A stretch of DNA of 64,000 bases, from the NCBI RefSeq assembly GCF_030388665.1, contig NZ_CP128846.1:7018501-7082500 (forward strand). The letters are read 5' to 3'. This DNA comes from Streptomyces flavofungini. GTDB taxonomy: Bacteria > Actinomycetota > Actinomycetes > Streptomycetales > Streptomycetaceae. Below the pieces are notes generated by a model. It was not told the DNA's origin. It saw nothing but the letters and a program-made list of their open reading frames with translations, and made no database searches. How positions within the stretch are numbered: position 1 is the stretch's first letter; every line of letters starts with the position of its first letter. Below are positions 1-10,114 of the stretch, one piece after another. The position numbers and the translations under genes are program-made.

Positions 1-1660
<1,660 letters not shown>

Positions 1661-1668
<8 letters not shown>

Positions 1669-3121
1669 TCCCAAGGGCTTTTTGAACCACGGCCGCGAGG
1701 TCGCCGAGACCCGCCCGGTCCCCGAGCGGCTGCGGGACTGGAACGAGGTCTACGTCCCCGGCTCGCTGCTCCCGATCATCTCCAAGCAGGCCTCGCGCTG
1801 CATGGACTGCGGCATCCCGTTCTGCCACAACGGCTGTCCGCTCGGGAACCTCATCCCCGAGTGGAACGACTACGCCTACCGCGAGGACTGGTCCGCCGCC
1901 TCCGAGCGGCTGCACGCCACCAACAACTTCCCGGAGTTCACCGGGCGGCTGTGCCCCGCGCCGTGCGAGGCGGCCTGCGTCCTCGGCATCAACCAGCCCG
2001 CCGTCACCATCAAGAACGTCGAAGTCTCCATCATCGACAAGGCGTGGGAGACCGGTGACGTGGCGCCGCAGGCACCGGAGCGCCTGTCCGGCAAGACCGT
2101 CGCCGTCATCGGCTCGGGCCCCGCGGGCCTCGCCGCCGCCCAGCAGCTCACCCGCGCCGGGCACACCGTCGCGGTGTACGAGCGCGCCGACCGCATCGGC
2201 GGCCTGCTCCGCTACGGCATCCCCGAGTTCAAGATGGAGAAGCGGCACATCAACCGCCGCATCGAGCAGATGCGCGCGGAGGGCACCAAGTTCCGCACCG
2301 GCGTGGAGATCGGCCGCGACATCGACGCCGCGAAGCTGCGCAAGCGCTACGACGCCGTGGTCATCGCCGCCGGCGCCACCACCGCCCGTGACCTGCCCGT
2401 CCCCGGACGCGAGCTCAAGGGCATCCACCAGGCGATGGAGTACCTGCCGCTCGCCAACAAGGTGCAGGAGGGCGACTACGTGACCACGCCCGTCTCCGCC
2501 GAGGGCAAGCACGTCGTCGTCATAGGCGGCGGCGACACCGGCGCGGACTGCGTGGGCACCGCCCACCGCCAGGGCGCCGCCTCCGTCACCCAGCTGGAGA
2601 TCATGCCCCGGCCGGGCGACGAGCGGTCCGCTGCCCAGCCCTGGCCGACCTTCCCCATGCTCTACAAGGTCACCTCGGCCCACGAGGAGGGCGGCGAGCG
2701 GGTCTACTCCGTCTCGACCACCCACTTCGAGGGCGACGAGGACGGGAACGTGCAGTTCCTGCACCTGGTCGAGGTCGAGTTCGTGGACGGCAAGCTCAAC
2801 CAGAAGCCGGGCACGGAGCGGCGCATCCCCGCCCAGCTCGTCACGCTGGCCATGGGCTTCACGGGCACGGACCGCGAGAACGGCATGGTCGAGCAGTTCG
2901 GGCTCGAACTCGACGCGCGCGGGAACGTCGCCCGTGACGGCGAGTTCCAGACCAACGTCCCCGGTGTGTTCGTCGCCGGTGACGCCGGGCGCGGCCAGTC
3001 GCTCATCGTGTGGGCGATCGCCGAGGGACGCTCGGCCGCGCGCGGGGTGGACCGGTTCCTCACCGGTGCGAGTGATCTTCCCTCGCCCATTCGCCCGACC
3101 GACCGGGCGCTGACGGTGTAG
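1661..3121 (+). CDS. gltD: Glutamate synthase small subunit
   Basis: The 486-residue beta subunit oxidises NADPH and passes electrons through Fe-S clusters to the large subunit. Visible are two N-terminal cysteine groups for [4Fe-4S] clusters ([16 protein letters not shown] near residue 47, and CPAPCEAAC near 98), a FAD dinucleotide fold ([13 protein letters not shown] near 151), the NADPH fold GGGDTGADC near 289, and a C-terminal FAD-contact segment [14 protein letters not shown]. The ATG overlaps the end of gltB by 8 nt. Length and motif order match bacterial GltD. A hairpin followed by a T-rich run lies about 50 nt after the stop. Confidence 0.97.
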
Positions 3122-3167
3122 TCCGTACGGCCCCTCACACGTCCCGTACAACGGCGTACGGAACTGG

Positions 3168-3220
3168 CGCGACGCCTGCCTTGTCCCCGACCGGACACTG
3201 GGTGGGCGTCGCGTTCTTTT
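3168..3220 (+). terminator. Intrinsic-type terminator after gltBD
   Basis: The arms CGCGACGCC (3168-3176) and GGCGTCGCG (3205-3213) are perfectly complementary and are followed by TTCTTTT. The loop is long (28 nt), but the T-rich tail and position just after gltD support a terminator for gltBD. Confidence 0.6.
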
Positions 3221-3329
3221 GTGCGCCCCGTGCCCGGCGCGTCCACCGGAATTGCGTCATGCGCAACGCCGATTGCAAGCCGTAGCGCACCGCGCAACGG
3301 TGATTACGGTTCGGCCGCTTCGCCGAAAG

Positions 3330-3339
3330 GGTCTAGACC
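3330..3339. promoter_or_regulatory. Perfect palindrome GGTCTAGACC, candidate DasR (dre) operator
   Basis: GGTCTAGACC lies 58 bp before the ATG of the sugar-binding lipoprotein. The established DasR-responsive element core in Streptomyces is TGGTCTAGACCA; this site matches 10 of those 12 positions, the outermost T and A being G and G here. That links the transporter to N-acetylglucosamine or chitin control as an inference. A different GntR-family repressor could use the same palindrome. Confidence 0.5.
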
Positions 3340-3396
3340 GCCCACACTCTGTGTGACCAGAATCGCTCTCACCACAGGAACCTGAAGGGGGCCGGC

Positions 3397-4707
3397 ATGA
3401 AGCGACGTGTCATCGCGGCAGGTTGTATCGCCTTGGCGCTCGGTCTGACCGCAACCGCGTGCGGTGGCGATGACGGCGGCGACAGCGGCGACAACGGCGG
3501 CAAGGTCGACGGCAAGGGCAAGACGCTCACCGTGTGGATCATGGAAGGCACCAACCCCGATCCCCGGCCCTTCTTCAAGGAGGTCGGCGCGGCCTTCGAA
3601 AAGAAGACCGGCGCCAAGATCAAGGTCGAGTACCAGCAGTGGGCGACCGCCCAGAAGAAGTTCACGACCGCGATCGAGGGCGGCGAGGACCAGGTCCCCG
3701 ACGTCGCCGAGGTCGGCACCACCTGGGTGCCGCAGTTCGCCGAGACCGAGGCGCTCGTCGACGTCACGGACGACGTGAAGAAGTCCGGCCTGGCGGGCGA
3801 CCTGGTCGAGGGACTGAAGGACGCGGGCACGCTGGACGGCAAGCAGTACGGCATGCCGTGGTACGCGGGCGTGCGGTCCATCGTCTACCGCAAGGACATC
3901 TTCGAGAAGCACAAGCTGAAGCCGCCGACGTCCTGGAAGGAGCTCCAGGCCACGGCGAAGACGCTGAAGGACAAGGAGCCGGGCCTGATCCCGTTCCCGG
4001 TGGCGGGCGGCGCGGAGATGTTCGCGACCCCCTTCATCTGGGGCGCGGGCGGTGACCTCGCCACCCAGGACGGCGACAAGTGGAAGTCCGTCATCAACTC
4101 GCCCGCGGCCATCAAGGGCATCGAGTTCTACACCGGCCTCGCCACCAAGGACAAGGTCTCCCCGGCCAAGGTGAACACCTGGACCGAGAAGGAGGTCGGC
4201 GACGCCTGGAACAAGAGCCAGATCGCCATGGCGATCGGCGGCAACTGGACGCCCAAGGCCATCACGGACGCGAACCCCAAGCTCAAGGGCAAGCTCGGCG
4301 CCGTCCCGATCCCCGGCCCGACCGGCGGGATGAGCAAGTCCTTCCTCGGCGGCTCCTACCTGTCCGCGTTCAACACGGACAAGAAGGAACTGGCCTGGGA
4401 GCTGGTCAAGCTCATGACCACCGGTGAGTTCGCCGCGAAGTGGGCCAAGCAGACCAACTACTTCCCCGGCCAGAACTCCGAGCTGAAGAAGATCGAGGCC
4501 CAGAAGGACCCGCTGGTCGAGCCGTTCGCGAAGCAGATGATCGAGGCCGGCGCCACGGTGCCCAAGACCAAGGCGTACGGCGAGATCCAGGCCTCGCAGG
4601 TCGTCACCGGCATGGTCCAGTCGATCCTCACCGGCAAGTCGTCCGTGAAGGAGGCCGCGGACAAGGCGGCCAAGGACATGGACAAGATCTTCGCCGACGA
4701 CAAGTAG
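3397..4707 (+). CDS. Sugar ABC transporter substrate-binding lipoprotein
   Basis: A 436-residue family 1 extracellular solute-binding protein that would capture a sugar outside the membrane and deliver it to the two permeases encoded next. It has a lipoprotein signal peptide with lipobox cysteine at residue 22 (TATACGG), a Gly/Asp-rich linker, the start-of-fold strand KTLTVWIMEGTN, and typical motifs (PDVAEVGTTWVPQF, GMPWYAGVRSIVYRKDIF). AAGGGGG precedes the ATG. MalF- and MalG-type permeases follow 22 nt downstream and no ATPase is encoded, as is usual in Streptomyces, where MsiK is shared between systems. The substrate is unknown; the dre-like palindrome upstream hints at an aminosugar such as chitobiose. 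Confidence 0.93.
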   Translation: MKRRVIAAGCIALALGLTATACGGDDGGDSGDNGGKVDGKGKTLTVWIMEGTNPDPRPFFKEVGAAFEKKTGAKIKVEYQQWATAQKKFTTAIEGGEDQVPDVAEVGTTWVPQFAETEALVDVTDDVKKSGLAGDLVEGLKDAGTLDGKQYGMPWYAGVRSIVYRKDIFEKHKLKPPTSWKELQATAKTLKDKEPGLIPFPVAGGAEMFATPFIWGAGGDLATQDGDKWKSVINSPAAIKGIEFYTGLATKDKVSPAKVNTWTEKEVGDAWNKSQIAMAIGGNWTPKAITDANPKLKGKLGAVPIPGPTGGMSKSFLGGSYLSAFNTDKKELAWELVKLMTTGEFAAKWAKQTNYFPGQNSELKKIEAQKDPLVEPFAKQMIEAGATVPKTKAYGEIQASQVVTGMVQSILTGKSSVKEAADKAAKDMDKIFADDK

Positions 4708-4729
4708 GCACACAGGGACGAGTGACCAC

Positions 4730-5731
4730 GTGAAAGACATGCTCGTCAGCGACGGCTCGAAGGACGGCTCGTCCGGCTCTTCGAGCCTTCGCTCCCACCG
4801 GTCCGACGACGGCGACGCCGCGCGCCGCCGCAAGAGACTGACCACCCTCACCCGCCCCTGGCTGCTCCTCGCCCCCGCGCTCGTCGTGCTCATCGGCCTG
4901 CTGCTGTGGCCGCTGATCCAGGTCGGCAAGCTGTCGCTGCAGGACTACGTCGTCAAGTTCGGCGGCGGCAAGGGCACCTACACCGGCTTCGACAACTACA
5001 AGGAGCTGCTGACCGGCGAACTGCTGTGGAAGACGGTCCTGCCCAACACGGTGTTCTTCGCGTTCGCCTGTGTCGGTCTGACCGTCGCCCTCGGCACGGC
5101 CGTGGCGCTGCTCCTGAACCGCCTCGGCCCGACCTGGAAGCTGATCTGCTCGGTGTCGATCCTGGCCGCCTGGGCGATGCCCGCGGTCACCGGCACCTAC
5201 GTCTGGATCTGGCTGTTCTCGCCCGAGGACGGCATGGTCAGCCAACTCGCCGACTCCCTGGGCCTGATCGACGCCGAGACCACCAACTGGTTCACCGAAC
5301 GGCTGCCGTTCTACGCCATCGCCACCATCAACGTCGTGCACCACGGCTTCCCGTTCGTGGCGATCACCGTCCTCGCCGGGCTCCTGACCATTCCCAAGGA
5401 GCTGTACGAGGCGGGGGAGATCGACGGCGCCAACGCCTGGCAGCGGTTCTGGAAGATCACCGTGCCGACCATCAAGCCCGTCTTCCTGGTGGTGACCATC
5501 CTCTCCACCATCTGGGACTTCAAGGTCTTCACCCAGGTCTTCCTGATGCCGGGAGGCAGCGGCTCCAACCCCGACGTCTACAACCTCGGCGTGTACTCCT
5601 ACATCGAGGCGTTCGCCAAGAACGACTACGGCGCGGGCGCCGCGGCCGCCGTCCTGCTGACGCTGCTGCTGCTCGCCATCACCGTCGTCTACATCCGGAC
5701 GCTGTTCCGGCAGGGGGAGGAGGACCTGTGA
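4730..5731 (+). CDS. Sugar ABC transporter permease, MalF type
   Basis: A 333-residue inner-membrane permease with about six membrane segments: one after a charged N-terminus (PWLLLAPALVVLIGLLLW, near residue 43), then segments near 105, 140, 200, 250 and 305. The cytoplasmic EAA loop that docks the ATPase is present (LYEAGEIDGANAWQRFW, near residue 224). The GTG start follows the binding-protein gene by 22 nt; an in-frame ATG lies three codons later. The stop overlaps the next permease start in a GTGA arrangement. Function is clear at family level; the sugar is not. Confidence 0.93.
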   Translation: MKDMLVSDGSKDGSSGSSSLRSHRSDDGDAARRRKRLTTLTRPWLLLAPALVVLIGLLLWPLIQVGKLSLQDYVVKFGGGKGTYTGFDNYKELLTGELLWKTVLPNTVFFAFACVGLTVALGTAVALLLNRLGPTWKLICSVSILAAWAMPAVTGTYVWIWLFSPEDGMVSQLADSLGLIDAETTNWFTERLPFYAIATINVVHHGFPFVAITVLAGLLTIPKELYEAGEIDGANAWQRFWKITVPTIKPVFLVVTILSTIWDFKVFTQVFLMPGGSGSNPDVYNLGVYSYIEAFAKNDYGAGAAAAVLLTLLLLAITVVYIRTLFRQGEEDL

Positions 5732-6600
5732 GCGTCTCCAAGCTCCCGGCTTCGCTCGGGCGGGGGAGGCCCCGTCGTCGTACCTCGCTCGCCGCGCGCG
5801 TCGGCCTGCCGCTCTCCGTGGCGGCCCTGCTGGTCTTCACGCTCTTCCCCGTCTACTGGATGGTCTCCACCGCCCTCGACCCGAAGGCGCTCACGCGCGG
5901 CTCGGACCTGCTGCCGAGCGGCATCAGCTTCGAGCACTTCGACTTCGTCTTCGACCGGGGCAACTTCGGCCAGTACCTGCTGAACTCGGCGATCGTCGGC
6001 CTCGCCACGATCCTGGCGGCGGGGCTGCTCTCGCTGTTCGCGGCGATCGCGGTGGCCCGCTTCAAGTTCAAGTTCCGCACCTCCGTGCTGATCATGATCT
6101 TGATCGTGCAGATGGTGCCGCTGGAGGCTCTCGTCATCCCGCTGTTCATCCAGATGCGGGACTACGAGATGCTCAACTCGCTGCTCGGCCTGTCGATCGT
6201 CTACATCGCCCTGTCGCTGCCGTTCGCCATCTGGACCCTGCGCGGGTTCGTCGCGGCGGTGCCCAAGGAGGTCGAGGAGGCCGCGTACATCGACGGCGCC
6301 TCCTGGTTCCGGATGTTCTGGTCGGTGCTGCTTCCGCTGGTCGCGCCGGGGCTCGTCGCCACCTCGATCTTCGCCTTCATCACGGCGTGGAACGAGTTCG
6401 TGTTCGCGTACACCTTCATGAAGGGCAGCGACAAGTACACGGCGGCCGTGGGCATCTTCCAGTTCTTCGGCGAGAACACCACGTCCTGGGGTCCCGTCAT
6501 GGCCAGCTCCACGCTGGTCACGGTGCCCGTGATGCTCTTCTTCGTGGTCGTCCACCGCAGGCTCGGCTCGGGTCTCGCGGCGGGGGCCGTCAAGGGCTGA
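5728..6600 (+). CDS. Sugar ABC transporter permease, MalG type
   Basis: A 290-residue partner permease. Its GTG start shares GTGA with the previous stop. After a basic N-terminus comes a first membrane segment (VGLPLSVAALLVFTLFPVYW), then further segments and the EAA loop EVEEAAYIDGASWFRMFW near residue 185, followed by LLPLVAPGLVATSIFAFI. The first 15 or so codons (KLPASLGRGRPRR) derive from a palindromic repeat that also occurs inside the helicase gene at 56.7 kb, so the N-terminus may be a recent addition. A strong hairpin follows the stop. Confidence 0.93.
   Translation: MSVSKLPASLGRGRPRRRTSLAARVGLPLSVAALLVFTLFPVYWMVSTALDPKALTRGSDLLPSGISFEHFDFVFDRGNFGQYLLNSAIVGLATILAAGLLSLFAAIAVARFKFKFRTSVLIMILIVQMVPLEALVIPLFIQMRDYEMLNSLLGLSIVYIALSLPFAIWTLRGFVAAVPKEVEEAAYIDGASWFRMFWSVLLPLVAPGLVATSIFAFITAWNEFVFAYTFMKGSDKYTAAVGIFQFFGENTTSWGPVMASSTLVTVPVMLFFVVVHRRLGSGLAAGAVKG
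5735..5773. repeat. Dispersed palindromic repeat, copy 1 (inside permease N-terminus)
   Basis: The stretch containing AAGCTCCCGGCTTCGCTCGG and GCGGGGGAGGCCCC aligns without gaps to 56715-56756 with about 31 of 40 positions identical. It begins two codons after the GTG start and stays open in the permease frame. Confidence 0.65.
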
Positions 6601-6614
6601 ACCGCGCGCTGCGA

Positions 6615-6661
6615 GGGGGACGGGGAGGCTGCCCGGTTCGGGCCGTGCCTCCCCGTCCCCC
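6615..6661. terminator. Strong hairpin terminator after the sugar ABC operon
   Basis: The arms GGGGGACGGGGAGGC (6615-6629) and GCCTCCCCGTCCCCC (6647-6661) pair perfectly over 15 bp. The loop contains a second stem, GCCCG-GTT-CGGGC, so the whole segment folds into one long rod. There is no T-run, as is common for Streptomyces terminators. Confidence 0.75.
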
Positions 6662-6721
6662 TTCCGCTTGTGCGGGCCGTACCGGGCTGGCGCCCGGCTC
6701 CCGCTCCGACTCGCCCCCGCT

Positions 6722-6738
6722 ATTGACTACTATTCAAT
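6722..6738. promoter_or_regulatory. AT-rich inverted repeat, possible promoter or operator
   Basis: ATTGA-CTACTAT-TCAAT is a 5-bp inverted repeat with 7-bp spacing in an AT-rich island of an otherwise very GC-rich stretch, 51 bp before the next gene. It contains TTGACT, a plausible -35, and resembles MarR-type operators in layout. No convincing -10 at correct spacing was found. Confidence 0.35.
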
Positions 6739-6788
6739 TTCGCTCCACTCTCGGGACCTCGAAGCCCAGCGCACCTCCGGGAGGTCCC

Positions 6789-7007
6789 GTGAGCAACGAA
6801 GCACTGGAGAAACTGACGACGGAGCTGGGGGCCGCACCCCCGCAGTCCTTCGCCGGGCTGCCGCCCGAGCGGCTCGCGTCGCTCGCCGACGCGCTGCGCC
6901 GGGAGCGCGAGAGCCGGGCGTCCGGCCTGAACCAGGCCGCCGAGGAGGCCCTGAAGCTGGTGCCCGCGCTGGCCCGCGGGCCCGTACGCCGGATCCTCTT
7001 CCGGTAG
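6789..7007 (+). CDS. Small conserved-type protein of unknown function
   Basis: A 72-residue protein beginning at GTG (VSNEALEKLTTELG). It is probably all-helical and strongly charged in the middle (LADALRRERESR) and ends with VRRILFR. No family is recognised. The frame remains open far upstream into the MalG gene, but an AT-rich regulatory-looking island and a GGAGGTCCC Shine-Dalgarno-like sequence just before 6789 favour this start. It lies 18 nt before the next unknown gene and probably forms an operon with it. Confidence 0.7.
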   Translation: MSNEALEKLTTELGAAPPQSFAGLPPERLASLADALRRERESRASGLNQAAEEALKLVPALARGPVRRILFR

Positions 7008-7025
7008 GCCGGGGGCGAGGACACC

Positions 7026-8126
7026 ATGGACAAGCTGCGCGGCAGGGCCGAGACCCTGAAGACCGCCCGCCTCCTCGACGTCGAGCCCGACGCGCTCGCC
7101 TTCCTCGGGGAACTGCCCGCCGACGACGTACGCCGCTTCCGCGCCGACTGCGTCGCGACGCTCTACGACCGGGCGCCCGACATGCTCGACCGCATCGCCT
7201 CCGCGACCAAGCTCGTGCCCGCCGGGGTCGCCGCCGCCATCTCCCAGAAGGCGCTCGGGCCCCGGCTCGCCGCCGCCGTCGCCGGGCGCCTCGAACCCGG
7301 CCGCGCCGCCGACATCATCGAGAAGCTGCCCGTCTCCTTCACCGCCGAGTCCTGTAGGCACCTCGACCCACGGCGCATCAGTGGCATCGTCGACCGCCTC
7401 GACGAGAACCTGCTCGTCCGCATCGCCGTCGCCCTCGCCGAGCGCGAGGACCACATCACGATGGGGCGGTTCGTCGGCCACCTGCGCGACAGCGCGCTCC
7501 GCCGGATCCTGCCGCAGGTCGCCGACGCGGTGGTGCTGCGCACCGGCTTCCTCATCGACGAGCCCGAACGACTCGGGTACATCGTCGAGTTGATGGGGGA
7601 GGAACGGCTCGCCGCCGTCATCGGGACGGCCGCCGCCGACGGACTGTGGCCCGAGGCGCTCGCCGTCGCCCAGATGGTGACCGGCGAGCAGCGCGGGCGG
7701 ATCGCCTCCCTCGCCGCCGCGCAGCCGCCCGAGCGGCTCGACCCGCTCGTCGTGACCGTGGCCCGTGACGGGCTCTGGGAGTCGCTGCTGCCGTTGGTCG
7801 CGCTGCTCGGCGCTGACGAACTCCGTACGGTGGCGGGGCTGCCGTCCCTGCGGGACGCCGACGTCCTCGGCGGGGTCGTCCCCGCCGTCGTCGCCACCGG
7901 CCTGTGGGGGGAGTTCCTGCCCCTCGTCGAGGTGCTCCCCGAGGACTCCCGGAAGGTGGTGGCCGACCGGGCCGCGGAGCTGGCCGACGACGAACTCGAC
8001 GCGCTCGTCCGTGAGGTGGGCAAGCGGGATCTCTGGGACCTTGTGCTGCCGTTGGTGGCGCTCATGTCCGACGACGCGAAGGTCAGGGTCTTCGCGCTGC
8101 CGGCCTTCGGGGATCGGCCCGCCTAG
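7026..8126 (+). CDS. Unknown helical-repeat protein with 43-residue repeats
   Basis: A 366-residue protein with no signal peptide or membrane span. The C-terminal part carries four repeats that begin DGLW, DGLW, TGLW and RDLW at residues 205, 248, 291 and 334, a spacing of exactly 43 each time. Each continues with a leucine-rich helix (LPLVALLGADELRTVA, LPLVEVLPEDSRKVVA, LPLVALMSDDAKVRV). The N-terminal half has similar but weaker helical periodicity (RAADIIEKLPV, ISGIVDRLDENLLVRIA) resembling the MgtE N-terminal style of helices. An alpha-solenoid scaffold is the best structural guess; no function can be assigned. Confidence 0.8.
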   Translation: MDKLRGRAETLKTARLLDVEPDALAFLGELPADDVRRFRADCVATLYDRAPDMLDRIASATKLVPAGVAAAISQKALGPRLAAAVAGRLEPGRAADIIEKLPVSFTAESCRHLDPRRISGIVDRLDENLLVRIAVALAEREDHITMGRFVGHLRDSALRRILPQVADAVVLRTGFLIDEPERLGYIVELMGEERLAAVIGTAAADGLWPEALAVAQMVTGEQRGRIASLAAAQPPERLDPLVVTVARDGLWESLLPLVALLGADELRTVAGLPSLRDADVLGGVVPAVVATGLWGEFLPLVEVLPEDSRKVVADRAAELADDELDALVREVGKRDLWDLVLPLVALMSDDAKVRVFALPAFGDRPA

Positions 8127-8178
8127 GCTCAAGGCGGCTTGGGGTGCTTCGTCTGTACGTTGCCCGGGGTGGGCACAG

Positions 8179-8216
8179 GTCGCGCTGCGCGCTCGTCCTC
8201 GAGCGCCGGACGGGCT
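8179..8216. repeat. Dispersed intergenic repeat, single copy
   Basis: GTCGCGCTGCGCGCTCGTCC followed by TCGAGCGCCGGACGGGCT matches the unit repeated in tandem at 51014-51170, with 36 of 38 positions identical to the first copy there. Confidence 0.75.
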
Positions 8217-8400
8217 GTGTTCCCCGCCCGTCCTTCTCCCTCCGAGAGCCGGGGCGGGCTGAATTCTTCCGCCCGTCCTTTTCCCACCCGGGACGGGGGT
8301 CGCGGTAGCGGAAGGGGCGGGTGGGTGGGGGGCGTGGGGGTGCGGGAGCATGGGGTGACGGTGGTCGTGAGGCTTGGGTGGAGGGGTCGGTGTGGGTGGG

Positions 8401-9258
8401 ATGGGTCTGAGCCATGAGGGGACCTCGAGGCGTGGGCGGGGGGCGGGTGTTGCGCTGCACTACCACGAGGCGGGGCCCGGGGAGCCGGACGCGCCGGTGC
8501 TCGTGATGTTGCACGGGGGCGGGCCGGGGGCCAGTGCGTGGGGGGCGTTCGGGGGTCTCCTGGAGGGCTTCGCCGGGCGGTTTCGGACGGTGCTTGTGGA
8601 TCTGCCGGGGTTCGGGCAGTCGGACAAGCCCGAGTTGGACAAGGACGTGTTCTCGTTCGGTGCGCAGGCCGTGGCCGGGCTGATGGACGAGTTGGGGGTG
8701 GCGAGGGCGCATTTCGCGGGTGCCTCGCTCGGGGGCGGGGTGTGCGCCCGGCTGGCGCTCGACCATCCGGACAAGGTCGACCGGCTGCTGCTCACGGCCC
8801 CCGCGGGCCTCGCGCTGAACCTGTTCACCGCCGAACCCACCGAAGGCGTCAAGCGCCTCATCGAGTTCAGCGTCGCCCCGGACCCGACCCGCGAGCACGT
8901 GCGCGCCTTCCTCACCTCCCTCGTCCACGACCCGTCCCGCGTGACGGACGCCCTCGTCGAGGAGCGGTACGCGCAGGCCCTCGACCCCGGCGCCCGCCTC
9001 GGCGCCCAGCGGCTCGGCGCGGCCTTCGCCAAGTGGCCCGAGGGCTCGATGCTGTGGCGCGAGGCGCACCGGATCACCCGGCCGACGCTCCTCACCTGGG
9101 GCCGCGAGGACCGCGTCAACCCCCTCGACGGCGCGTTCGTCGCGCTCAAGGCCATGCCGGACGCCCGCCTGCACGTGTTCCCGCGCTGCGGACATCTGGC
9201 GTACGTGGAGCGGGAGGCGGAGTTCCTGCGCCTGGCCGTCGACTTCCTCGAAGGCTGA
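8401..9258 (+). CDS. Alpha/beta hydrolase, BphD/HsaD-like
   Basis: A 285-residue serine hydrolase of the alpha/beta fold. Visible are the oxyanion segment LHGGGPGASAW, the nucleophile elbow GASLGG (Ser109), an acid in WGREDRVNP and the catalytic histidine in RCGHLAY near the C-terminus. The HGGGPGASAW signature and GREDRVNPLDGA segment resemble meta-cleavage product hydrolases (BphD, HsaD), which cut C-C bonds in aromatic or steroid breakdown. No dioxygenase or other catabolic gene is nearby, so the substrate is open. ATG 8401 is chosen; the region before it is repeat-rich and a few alternative starts exist. Confidence 0.85.
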   Translation: MGLSHEGTSRRGRGAGVALHYHEAGPGEPDAPVLVMLHGGGPGASAWGAFGGLLEGFAGRFRTVLVDLPGFGQSDKPELDKDVFSFGAQAVAGLMDELGVARAHFAGASLGGGVCARLALDHPDKVDRLLLTAPAGLALNLFTAEPTEGVKRLIEFSVAPDPTREHVRAFLTSLVHDPSRVTDALVEERYAQALDPGARLGAQRLGAAFAKWPEGSMLWREAHRITRPTLLTWGREDRVNPLDGAFVALKAMPDARLHVFPRCGHLAYVEREAEFLRLAVDFLEG

Positions 9259-9292
9259 TCGAGGCGCACGGAGTCGCCCGTACGCTGGTGCC

Positions 9293-10114
9293 ATGGGTGC
9301 GGCGATCAGTCTCGAAAAGGTGCGGGCCGTGGCGCCCGGTCTCGTCAGTCTCTACAAGACGGCGGGGGAGCGCCTGCGGGCCCACGGCCTGGAGGGCGAG
9401 CGCGCCGCCGTCTATCTGGTCGTCGACCACTCCGGCTCGATGCGGCCGTACTTCGACGACGGCAGCGTGCAGGCGCTCGCCGACCGCGTGCTCGGCCTGT
9501 CCGCGCACCTGGACGACGACGGAGTCGTGCCCGCCGTCTTCTTCTCCACGGACGTGGACGCGGTCGCCGACGTCGAACTGACCGGCCACCGGGGCCGCAT
9601 CGGGGAGATCGTCGCCGGACTCGGACACATGGGACGGACGAACTACCACGCCGCGATGGACGCCGTCATCGACCACTACTTGGACTGCGGCGCCACCGCA
9701 CCCGCCCTGGTGGTCTTCCAGACCGACGGCGGCCCGGTGAACAGGGCCGCCGCCGAGCACTACCTGTGCAAGGCGGCGAAGCTGCCGCTGTTCTGGCAGT
9801 TCATCGGCTTCGGCGACCCCGCGAGCAAGCAGTTCGACTATCTGCGCAGGCTCGACGAACTGCCCGTGCCCGACCGCCGCGCCGTCGACAACGCCGGGTT
9901 CTTCCACCTCGGCAAGGACCCGGCCGCCGTCTCGGACGACGTCCTGTACGACCACCTCGTCGCCGAGTTCCCGCAGTGGCTGGCCGCGGCCCGCGAGCAC
10001 GGCATCGTCGCGCCCCGCACCGCGGCCCCCCAGGGCCTCGTGGCTCACCCCACCAGCGCCCGGCGCAGCTCGACCAGCGTGCCCGCGTCGAGCCCGAGCC
10101 CCTTCGTCAGATAG
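9293..10114 (+). CDS. VWA-domain protein (TerF/TerY-like)
   Basis: A 273-residue cytoplasmic protein with a von Willebrand factor A domain. The metal-ion adhesion site is complete: DHSGSMR (DxSxS, near residue 44), a threonine or asparagine in GRTNYHAAMDAVIDHY and an aspartate in QTDGGPVN. The family is best known from tellurium and stress-resistance gene sets, but no TerD, TerB or TerC gene is present here. The last ~25 residues (GLVAHPTSARRSSTS...) are read through the convergent phosphatase gene, so the ancestral stop was probably lost. TACGCT lies 6 nt before the ATG, suggesting a leaderless transcript. Confidence 0.88.
   Translation: MGAAISLEKVRAVAPGLVSLYKTAGERLRAHGLEGERAAVYLVVDHSGSMRPYFDDGSVQALADRVLGLSAHLDDDGVVPAVFFSTDVDAVADVELTGHRGRIGEIVAGLGHMGRTNYHAAMDAVIDHYLDCGATAPALVVFQTDGGPVNRAAAEHYLCKAAKLPLFWQFIGFGDPASKQFDYLRRLDELPVPDRRAVDNAGFFHLGKDPAAVSDDVLYDHLVAEFPQWLAAAREHGIVAPRTAAPQGLVAHPTSARRSSTSVPASSPSPFVR

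Noticed and set aside
9293..10114. Tellurium-resistance island
   Set aside because: The VWA protein resembles TerF/TerY, but no TerA, TerB, TerC, TerD or TerE genes are nearby.
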